32,243 bases of DNA from Candidatus Binataceae bacterium (GTDB lineage: Bacteria > Desulfobacterota > Binatia > Binatales > Binataceae): positions 1 through 32,243 of the forward strand of contig DATGLK010000071.1 in assembly GCA_035294265.1 (NCBI GenBank), read 5' to 3'. Made by a program: the position numbers and the translations under genes. The stretch's first letter is position 1. Each line of letters opens with the position of its first letter. The notes beneath the pieces were generated by a model. That model made no database searches and was not told where the DNA came from. It worked only from the letters and a program-made list of their open reading frames with translations. This document shows positions 26,125-32,243 of the stretch, piece by piece.

Positions 26125-26592
26125 ATGAAAAATCCAGCGCCAGCCCTAAAGAGCACCTACGTCAATCGCCATAATCGCCACAGTTTGTCGACTTGCCGCG
26201 CCAGGAGCCAGACGGGCCAGGCTTTGGCGGAATTCGCGATTGTTATTCCGGTCATTTTGCTGCTGCTGTGCAACCTGATGGATTTCGGCCGCGCGATGCT
26301 CTGCTACAACTTTGTCTGCGGTGCGGCCCGCGACGCAGCCCGTTACGCCGCTACCCACGGCGCCGACAGTGCCTCGCCAACAACCTCCAGCGCGGTCAGC
26401 AACTACGTCGCCGGTGAGCTTCCTCAGGGCCTCAGCAGCAGCGAGCTCACGGTCACCACCACTTGGAGTCCAAACGAAAACGCTGGCAGCACGGTTCATG
26501 TCACGGTGCAGTATAATTACCAGCCGATGACTCCGATGTTCGTGCTCAAAGCTCTGTCACTTGCCAGTGGCTCTCAGATGACCATGTCGTGA
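26125..26592 (+). CDS. Second TadE/TadF-like minor pseudopilin
   Basis: A 155-residue protein with the same type of N-terminus as TadE (GQALAEFAIVIPVILLLLCN, about 31-50, then DFGRAMLCYNFVCGAARDAARYA), so it probably fills the TadF slot. AGGAG five bases upstream of the ATG supports the start, seven bases after the tadE stop. It is the last gene of the plus-strand Tad arm. Confidence 0.88.
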   Translation: MKNPAPALKSTYVNRHNRHSLSTCRARSQTGQALAEFAIVIPVILLLLCNLMDFGRAMLCYNFVCGAARDAARYAATHGADSASPTTSSAVSNYVAGELPQGLSSSELTVTTTWSPNENAGSTVHVTVQYNYQPMTPMFVLKALSLASGSQMTMS

Positions 26593-27017
26593 GCTGCTGC
26601 CTCCGCGACGACCGCCATATTAATGTGGGCGGCCCGCTTGTTCCGACCCGATTCATTTTGAAATGTGAGACTTGCGCGGAAAAACGTTAGCAATAGAATC
26701 CGGCGCTTCGGTTGGTTTCCTACGCGGCTTGCACCCACGAGTTGCTATTGTCAATATCCCGCCAGCCAACCAGGCGGCGCCGGGTGACTTGACCGCTGCG
26801 CAGTAAACCTGGGCAGCTAGCGCGAATCTTTTCCCGCCCCGCCACGCCTGCTATCCATTCTCCATGGCACCATGCTCCGGCACTCGCCTGCCAGCGGGGC
26901 GCAGTTGCTTGTTGGCTCAACTCGCCGGGTCTTGACGCCTTTCCGGATCTTTCGAGACAGTAATTCGCCGAATTTCTGGAGTCTAACGAGCGTTCGAACA
27001 GGCAAGCTGGAGCTGGA
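26593..27017. other. Intergenic region, no gene recognised
   Basis: These 425 bases separate the pseudopilin and receptor genes. A stem CCGCC/GGCGG (26612-26632) lies 20 bases after the stop of the second TadE-like gene but lacks a T tract, so it is at best a weak terminator. I looked for a cobalamin or similar riboswitch before the receptor and did not find its conserved boxes. Confidence 0.5.
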
Positions 27018-29414
27018 GTGGGAGCATGTAGGTTTATCTTGCTGGGATGGTTATTCCTGCTGGCAACCTCTTTTGTCGCTCAAGCGCGAGTATTTGCGGC
27101 GTCAACTGGGCATCCAAGCGGCGGACCACTAGAAGGCTCGGTAAGGGATGCGTTGGGACGACCGCTGCCTCACGTACTCCTCCGCTTGCTCGACGATCAG
27201 GGCAATTCGCTTGCGACCACGCATACGGACTCGACCGGCCGCTTCTCTTTTGCCGCCACTAGCCACACCCCGGCGCGTATCGCTGCAAGCTTACCCGGTT
27301 TCACAACCTCGGTAGTCGCGATCTCAAGTTCCGGCGCCCTCGTGATCCCGCTTAGCTCCGAGACGCCTCTTACGCTGCCGGTGTCCGCACGGCAAGCCCA
27401 ATCGCCTCGCAACGCGCCTTCTAACGCGGGTACGAGCACCTACCGCTTCGACAGCGCGGCGATAAGCAGCCTGCCGGCGGGCGATAATTCCAGCCTGCGA
27501 CAGGTTCTAATCCAGGCGCCCGGGGTAAGTCCCGACGCGTATGGTCAAGGGCAAGGGCAGATTCACGTGCATGGCGAAAACGGCGACGGTATCCAGTATC
27601 GCATCAACGGCGTTTACATTCCCGACGCGGTAAACAACTTCGGCGAAATTCTAAGCCCGCGCTTTTTGCAAAGTGTGGATCTGCTTACCGGCTTCATGCC
27701 CGCCCAATACGGTTTCCGCAACGAAGCGGTCCTTGACCTGCGAACACGAAGCGGTTGTCAGGATCCCGGTGACACTGTCAATCTGTACGGTGGACAGCGC
27801 GATACCCTTGAGCCCAGTTTCGAATATGGCGGGTGCGACCATCAACTGAGCTACTACGTCAGTGGAATATACTTACGCAACGATCTCGGCGTGCAGCAGG
27901 CGACTTCCACCCCCACGCCCTTGCACGACTATACCGACCAAGGTCAATTCTTCGGCTATCTGTCTTATCCTCTTGGTCCCTCTGCTCGGCTTAGTCTGGT
28001 GGTAGGGAGTTCGGACAATTATTTTCAAATCCCACCAAACCCCCACGTCAGTCCACTGTATGCGCTTGCTTCGGTCGCTTCCTATCCGGCAAACGCGGTC
28101 GCGGAAAGCGAGTTCGAGCAGAGCTATTACGGTGTCCTCTCAATTGACGGTACTCTAGGCGCTACATGCTCTTATCAGATATCCTATTTCAGCCGATACT
28201 ACCAACTCAACTTCGACCCCGACCCGGTGGGCGACCTGATTTACAACGGCATCGCCGCGCGTTTGCTCGACTCGGGATATGTGAATGGTCTTCAGGGCGA
28301 CACGACTTACCATCTCGGCTCAGAGCATGCAATTCAGGCAGGCTTTTACCTAAGCGGGGAGACCATCGAACTGGACGATCACGCCCAGGTCTTCCCTGTC
28401 GATAGCAGTGGTAACCAGAGCAGTACCATCCCCATTTCTGTGGTCGACAACCACCACACCCTGGCCATGCTCTACGGCCTCTACCTGCAGGATCAATGGC
28501 GCCCCACCGCTCGTCTCACCCTGACCTTTGGCGCCCGCCTGGACTTGATGAACGCTCTTGTTACTCAATGGCAATTCAGTCCACGGCTAGGTGCAGCCTA
28601 TCAAATCGATTCACAGACCGAACTCCATGCCGGCTATGCCCGCTACTTCCAGGTGCCACCGTTCGACTCCGTCCAGTTGCAAACCTTGAGCAGATTCGCC
28701 GGCACCACCGGCCAACCTGCGGTCACCCAAGGAAGCCAAAAGATCCCGGCCGAGACCGACGATTTTTTCGATGTCGGGCTGGCTCGCCAGCTACCCCTGA
28801 ATCTAGCCTTAAGCCTGGACAGCTATTTTCTTGTCGCACGCCACAAGCTAGACCTCGCCCAGCTCGGCAGCACCTACGTCACGGCGCCGTTAAGTTATCG
28901 TCAAGGACGTGGCTGGGGTACCGATGTTAGCCTGGTGGAAGGTCGAGGCGCCTTTTCCGCCTACCTCAATTTGTCCTACGCCGTCATTCAGGCGAAGGAC
29001 ATCACCGCCGGCCAGTTTCTGGCCGATAATAGTGCGACCGTCGCTTATGTCCAGCATCATTGGATAACACTGGACGACGACCAACGTTTTACCGCATCGG
29101 CCGGTGGCAGCTATCGGTGGCGGGGATTTTTGCTTTCCCTCGACGCCATCTGGGGCAGCGGATACCGCGCGGGCTTCGCCAATAGCCAGACGCTCGCGCC
29201 AATTTGGCAAATCAACGCGGCGCTTGGGCATAGCTTCCACGCTCCCGCGCTGGGCACGGTTGACGGACGGCTAGTAGTGGTAAACGTCTTCGATCATCCC
29301 TACGAGCTCCGTAACGGCACAGGAATCGGCGTCTTTTCACCTCAATGGGGTCCGCGACGAGCCTTGTACGCCGGACTGAATGTCCCCCTGCCTTCCCTCG
29401 GTCCCCTCCCCTGA
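27018..29414 (+). CDS. TonB-dependent-receptor-like outer-membrane protein with carboxypeptidase-regulatory-like N-terminus
   Basis: A 798-residue protein. It has a signal peptide (about 1-28), a CarboxypepD_reg-like beta-sandwich at about 38-118 (LEGSVRDALGRPLPHVLLRLLDD, TDSTGRFSFA), a plug domain at about 140-255 (LRQVLIQAPGVSPDAYG, IHVHGENGDGIQYRINGVYI) and a long barrel to the end (LYLQDQWRPTARLTLTFGAR). This is the layout common in Acidobacteria and some deltaproteobacteria. It probably imports or binds a large substrate, but no TonB box is clear and the last residue (Pro) is not the usual aromatic. The GTG start is preceded by GGAG. No TonB/ExbBD genes are in the window. Confidence 0.85.
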   Translation: MGACRFILLGWLFLLATSFVAQARVFAASTGHPSGGPLEGSVRDALGRPLPHVLLRLLDDQGNSLATTHTDSTGRFSFAATSHTPARIAASLPGFTTSVVAISSSGALVIPLSSETPLTLPVSARQAQSPRNAPSNAGTSTYRFDSAAISSLPAGDNSSLRQVLIQAPGVSPDAYGQGQGQIHVHGENGDGIQYRINGVYIPDAVNNFGEILSPRFLQSVDLLTGFMPAQYGFRNEAVLDLRTRSGCQDPGDTVNLYGGQRDTLEPSFEYGGCDHQLSYYVSGIYLRNDLGVQQATSTPTPLHDYTDQGQFFGYLSYPLGPSARLSLVVGSSDNYFQIPPNPHVSPLYALASVASYPANAVAESEFEQSYYGVLSIDGTLGATCSYQISYFSRYYQLNFDPDPVGDLIYNGIAARLLDSGYVNGLQGDTTYHLGSEHAIQAGFYLSGETIELDDHAQVFPVDSSGNQSSTIPISVVDNHHTLAMLYGLYLQDQWRPTARLTLTFGARLDLMNALVTQWQFSPRLGAAYQIDSQTELHAGYARYFQVPPFDSVQLQTLSRFAGTTGQPAVTQGSQKIPAETDDFFDVGLARQLPLNLALSLDSYFLVARHKLDLAQLGSTYVTAPLSYRQGRGWGTDVSLVEGRGAFSAYLNLSYAVIQAKDITAGQFLADNSATVAYVQHHWITLDDDQRFTASAGGSYRWRGFLLSLDAIWGSGYRAGFANSQTLAPIWQINAALGHSFHAPALGTVDGRLVVVNVFDHPYELRNGTGIGVFSPQWGPRRALYAGLNVPLPSLGPLP

Positions 29415-29664
29415 GCACCACAAGCGTCCGGCCAGTCTGCCACCAAGCTGCAGGGTGCGTGGCATCCCACCAGCAGACCGCCGAGAGATCTCTTAAAGAT
29501 ACGATCTTAGTAATTCGGCTAGCTATTCAGGCAGGACTGACACGGAACACACTCGCATAGAGTTTACCGCGCCAAGAAGCAGTACTTTAGCTATCTACTC
29601 GACTTCACAAGACCAACTCTTAAAGCAGCCGCGCCGGGATGGGGGGCGAGGAGGCCTGAGCAAG

Positions 29665-29928
29665 TCACCCGCCGCCACCGTTCCAGCTAAACAAACCACG
29701 CGAGACGGTGCCTGGGCATTGATTGTCGGCATTGAGCGGCTCCGAGCAGCCGGTACCCTCGAAGTACCTCTCGTAAAAAGTCACCTTGTGGTCGGGCGCG
29801 TGGATCCGCTGCCACTCGGCTCGATAGGCGCCGGGATACATCGGTCGCCCCGTGCTCCAGGTTGAAAATGGACTGAAACAACCGCTACACCCGCACATCA
29901 ACAGTGCCAGACCGAGTTTTTTCATCAC
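29665..29928 (-). CDS. Small putative lipoprotein, function unknown
   Basis: An 87-residue protein: a short Lys-Lys hydrophobic leader (MMKKLGLALLMCGCSGC) with three cysteines at 12, 14 and 17 that offer possible but imperfect lipobox sites. A Trp/Tyr-rich region follows (YPGAYRAEWQRIH), then two more cysteines and a Gly tail. I do not recognise a family. There is no clear Shine-Dalgarno sequence; instead a strong hairpin lies eight bases upstream of the first ATG, which could govern translation. The second ATG at 29925 is an equally possible start. Confidence 0.5.
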   Translation of the reverse strand: MMKKLGLALLMCGCSGCFSPFSTWSTGRPMYPGAYRAEWQRIHAPDHKVTFYERYFEGTGCSEPLNADNQCPGTVSRGLFSWNGGGG

Positions 29929-29936
29929 TTGTTATT

Positions 29937-29965
29937 TGCGCACAGCCGCAGCGCGGCCGTGCGCA
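29937..29965 (-). promoter_or_regulatory. Two-part hairpin in the leader of the small lipoprotein gene
   Basis: The outer stem is TGCGCAC/GTGCGCA (seven pairs) and the inner stem GCCGC/GCGGC (five pairs), with a three-base loop and one A/C mismatch between the stems. It ends eight bases before the ATG at 29928. No T tract follows on either strand, so it is not an intrinsic terminator. A translation-control element or a protein-binding site is more likely. Confidence 0.45.
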
Positions 29966-30076
29966 TACTATCTCCGCGGCGATGGTCAGCGCGCGGCGCT
30001 TGCACACCGACACCATCCTCACCTGCATTCGAGGAGAAAATTCTCGAGCTAAAGACCCTTATCTGAACCTCAGCCC

Positions 30077-30103
30077 GGACGCTGCCCGCGGGCGACAGCG
30101 TCC
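30077..30103. repeat. Strong hairpin downstream of the Cys-rich gene
   Basis: A perfect eight-base stem GGACGCTG/CAGCGTCC encloses an 11-base loop that itself contains CCCGCGGG. It lies about 40 bases after the stop of the Cys-rich gene on the minus strand. No T run follows, so rho-independent termination is doubtful. It may be a 3'-end stabiliser. Confidence 0.45.
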
Positions 30104-30144
30104 AGACCGGAGCTTCTATCCGTTAGACGCGAGGCCAGCCCTTG

Positions 30145-30342
30145 TTAGCGCAGACAAGCGTGTTCGCTGTGTTTTCCTCCGGAGCAGCACGAGCTACCCG
30201 GGCAGCAGGCGGCATGATTCTGACAGCACTTGGGCGCGTCGGAGGCCGCTAGAATAGAGCTCAGCGAGGCGTGGCTGGTGGCATAGCCGCCAAAACCCAG
30301 CAGGAACAGGGCCATCGCTCCAAAGAAGATCGTCTTTCGCAT
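30145..30342 (-). CDS. Small secreted Cys-rich protein with three Cys-Cys pairs
   Basis: A 65-residue protein of unrecognised family. A signal peptide (MRKTIFFGAMALFLLGFGG) is followed by a 30-residue mature end containing CC at 39-40, 46-47 and 52-53, Cys63, and His43, His58 and His61. The regular vicinal cysteines suggest soft-metal binding or knotted disulfides in the periplasm. The start is firmly supported by AAGGAG seven bases upstream of the ATG at 30342. An open extension upstream to 30363 lacks such support. The next gene upstream on the same strand is the kelch gene's end at 30422. Confidence 0.7.
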   Translation of the reverse strand: MRKTIFFGAMALFLLGFGGYATSHASLSSILAASDAPKCCQNHAACCPGSSCCSGGKHSEHACLR

Positions 30343-30421
30343 AAACCCGCTCCTTGGTCTCAAAACTTGCTTCGCCCTGAGATTACCAGACTATGACCGT
30401 TTACAACAAGCGGACCTGGCG

Positions 30422-32110
30422 TCACGTTGACGGGCTAGTAGTGGCCTTCGGAATAATTTCCTTGCTGGTCGATGGCGCTGGCGAAGGCCGCGGAGTGGCT
30501 GCGCTAACCCGCCGGGGCGGTTTCCGTGCAAGAGGGGTCAAACGGGTCTGAGGCGTGGCGGAATAAGCAGCCTTGGGCTCGATTTTCTCGCGCACCGGAG
30601 GGGGCAAAGCCCGATGATGCGGTTGCCCGCGATGGGTAACCACCACATGTCCTTTATGCTCGGCCGGTTTGGAAGTCGGCCTGGCGCTCGAATTCAGCGC
30701 CGACGCCGGCACGGCTGTGGGTAAACCAGTGGGCGTAGGGGCGGCAGTCAGGGTTGGGGTGAGCGTACTGGTCGGGGTCTGGGTTGGGGTCGGCGTAGGC
30801 GTCGCGGTCGGGCGCGGCGTTGGCGAGGGAGTTGGAGTAGGGGTCGGCTTCAACCATAGCGGGGGCGGCCATTGTTTGACGAACACCAGGGTCGCCGTCT
30901 GATCGGCGCGCCCCACTTTAAGCTTGCCGGTGGCGCTGAACTGGCCACTGGCCGGGTCGTACAGCTCGGCACTGGCCAGCGGCGTATAGCTCTTGTCCCA
31001 GCCTCCCGCCAATAGCACCTTGCCATCGGGCAGGAGGGTAGCGGTGTGCAGATAGCGGTTATCCACCATCTTGCCAGTGGCAGAAAAGCGCTCGGTTGCC
31101 GGATCGTACAAAGCTGCCATCCGGTGGCTCTGACCGCCGGCCAGCAGCACTTTACCGTCGTGTAGCATGGTCGCAGTGTGGCCAGCGCGCGCACTCAGCA
31201 TCTTGGGCCCGGGGCTAAACCGGCCGCTGACCGGATCGTAAATTTCCGTGGTATCCAGCGGTTGGCTACGCGCGTACACGCTACCGCCGGCAATCAGCAC
31301 CCGCCCATCCTTGAGCAAGGTTGCGGTGTGACTGAAGCGGTTGGTACTCATCGCACCAGTTGCGAAAAACTTGTTCTGCGTTGGATCGAACAATTCGGCC
31401 AACGCGTCTCCGCCACCCGCAAGTAATACCTTGCCATTGTTCAGCAGGGTCGCGGTTTGCCCGTAACGCACCCGCACGGTGTCGCCAACGATGCTATACT
31501 TGCCGGTGACCGGATCGTACAACTCGCTTTGAGCGATACCTCCGCCAGCGATCAGTACCTTGCCGTTGTGAAGCAGCGTGGCGGTAGCGTCGTCGCGTCC
31601 AACCGCCATCTTGCCGTCGGCATAGAACAGGCCGCGCGCCGGATCGAAGAGATCGTTAGTACGTAAAATCCAGGGTAGGCTCGGACCCGAAAGCGTCAAA
31701 TAGGGCAGCAGCACGCTGTCGGCGCCACCCACGATCAAGACCTTGCCGTTGGGCAGACGCACCGCGCTATGGCGGTCGCGGCGCGCCGTCATCGCGCCGG
31801 CGGGATAGAACTGCCCGCTGTGTTCGTCGTAAACCTCGCTGCCTTCGAGCACCGCCGGACTGCTGCCGGTAGCGATCGTCACCATCCCGATGCCCCCGCT
31901 GATCAGCACCAGTGCACGCGGCGTGGGAACCGGACTGGGGGTCGGGGTGGGCGTCGGCGTAGGCGTCGGGGTGGGCGTGTGGCGCTTGTGAGGGTGAGCA
32001 TGCCTGCGCGTGGGACGGGTATGATCGGAAGCGCGCGCGCCAGCGGCCAGTAGGAGCAGGCCGCTTAGGAGCGCAACCAAGACTGGGTTAAGCCTGCCGA
32101 TGCTGACCAT
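30422..32110 (-). CDS. Secreted kelch-repeat beta-propeller protein with Pro-Thr stalks
   Basis: A 562-residue protein. A signal peptide (LVALLSGLLLLAAGARA, about 10-28) leads to a His/Arg-rich stretch and a TP repeat (TPTPTPTPTPTPTP, near 46-60). Six clear kelch repeats follow, each with HTATLL..GKVL(I/L)AGG and ELYDP.TG.F. A seventh unit lacks the GKVLIAGG half and is probably completed by the N-terminal ALVLISGG strand, which would close a seven-bladed propeller. A second Pro-Thr stalk (about 430-480) and a basic Pro-rich tail finish it. It is probably on the surface or in the periplasm and binds a ligand or protein; no enzyme residues are evident. GGAGAG lies seven bases ahead of the ATG at 32110; the frame is open up to 32218. 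Confidence 0.85.
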   Translation of the reverse strand: MVSIGRLNPVLVALLSGLLLLAAGARASDHTRPTRRHAHPHKRHTPTPTPTPTPTPTPSPVPTPRALVLISGGIGMVTIATGSSPAVLEGSEVYDEHSGQFYPAGAMTARRDRHSAVRLPNGKVLIVGGADSVLLPYLTLSGPSLPWILRTNDLFDPARGLFYADGKMAVGRDDATATLLHNGKVLIAGGGIAQSELYDPVTGKYSIVGDTVRVRYGQTATLLNNGKVLLAGGGDALAELFDPTQNKFFATGAMSTNRFSHTATLLKDGRVLIAGGSVYARSQPLDTTEIYDPVSGRFSPGPKMLSARAGHTATMLHDGKVLLAGGQSHRMAALYDPATERFSATGKMVDNRYLHTATLLPDGKVLLAGGWDKSYTPLASAELYDPASGQFSATGKLKVGRADQTATLVFVKQWPPPLWLKPTPTPTPSPTPRPTATPTPTPTQTPTSTLTPTLTAAPTPTGLPTAVPASALNSSARPTSKPAEHKGHVVVTHRGQPHHRALPPPVREKIEPKAAYSATPQTRLTPLARKPPRRVSAATPRPSPAPSTSKEIIPKATTSPST

Positions 32111-32243
32111 CGGGTGCTCTCCGCCCTGCGCCATGCAATGGTCTGGTGGCGGTACGGCGGGTTTGGGTCCAGGCTCCTTCCTTGGCCGAATCGCCCAGCG
32201 ACAGCCCGCGGGTTTCATCGATAAAGGCCCGAAACAGCAGCGC
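32088..32243 (-). CDS. Possible C-terminal fragment of a gene entering from the right edge
   Basis: A 51-codon open frame runs from the window edge to a TAA at 32088-32090, reading ALLFRAFIDETRGLSLGD near its start. Its first half looks like ordinary protein and its end becomes Arg/Thr-rich. It would overlap the kelch gene start by 23 bases. No family can be named from so little, and it may be chance. Confidence 0.3.
   Translation of the reverse strand, partial: ALLFRAFIDETRGLSLGDSAKEGAWTQTRRTATRPLHGAGRRAPDGQHRQA

Noticed and set aside
26593-27017. Possible cobalamin riboswitch before the TonB-dependent-type receptor
   Set aside because: I could not find the conserved B12-box-like segments in order; only scattered GC-rich pieces are present.
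30669-30902. Val/Gly-repeat open frame on the plus strand
   Set aside because: It is the antisense reading of the Pro-Thr stalk of the kelch gene, not a gene.
31937-31980. GC-rich hexamer-like repeats that could be taken for a CRISPR or minisatellite
   Set aside because: They are in frame and encode the Thr-Pro stalk of the kelch protein.

Overview
The window looks like a chromosomal segment of a Gram-negative, GC-rich bacterium. The evidence for Gram-negative is an RND efflux pump with adaptor, a Tad-pilus secretin, a TonB-dependent-type receptor and putative lipoproteins. Pro/Thr-stalked kelch proteins and a receptor with a carboxypeptidase-regulatory-like N-terminus suggest an uncultured soil-type lineage (deltaproteobacteria-like, Binatota or Acidobacteria). 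That placement is inference only: there is no rRNA or other marker here. I see no transposase, integrase, tRNA, rRNA or CRISPR array.

Region 1 (1-14.4 kb) is mostly unlinked metabolic and envelope genes. In order they are: a formyltransferase cut by the left edge (-), a two-CBS-domain protein (-), a secreted alkaline-phosphatase-superfamily phosphodiesterase (+), a small secreted Pro/Cys-rich protein (-), the signal peptide peptidase SppA (+), an RND adaptor and permease pair followed by a short AMI1-like amidase (+, probably one operon), an XRE regulator fused to a periplasmic-binding-protein-like sensor (-), and a divergent fumarylacetoacetate-hydrolase-family enzyme (+).

Region 2 (14.4-26.6 kb) is a Tad/Flp pilus locus in two divergent arms. 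The minus arm runs flp (56 codons) - cpaB - cpaC secretin - tadZ - tadA - tadB - tadC - DUF192, with very tight junctions (TAA directly followed by ATG, GTGA and ATGA overlaps). The plus arm carries a GT39/PMT-like membrane glycosyltransferase, then tadG, tadE and a second TadE-like pseudopilin. Together they supply the pilin, its ATPase and inner-membrane platform, the polar localiser, the outer-membrane channel and the minor pilins. No prepilin peptidase (TadV/CpaA) and no TadD lipoprotein are visible. The glycosyltransferase inside the locus suggests glycosylation of the pilus or a pseudopilin, but its first-loop acidic pair is altered.

Region 3 (26.6-32.2 kb) encodes outer-surface proteins. 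They are a TonB-dependent-receptor-like barrel (+), a tiny putative lipoprotein with a strong hairpin just upstream of its start (-), a small secreted protein with three Cys-Cys pairs (-), and a seven-bladed kelch propeller on Pro-Thr stalks (-). A probable C-terminal fragment of another gene reaches the right edge.

The most interesting material is the divergent Tad locus with its built-in glycosyltransferase and DUF192 cistron, plus the small secreted Cys-rich and lipoprotein genes. I found no clear evidence of a wholly new defence or mobile system.
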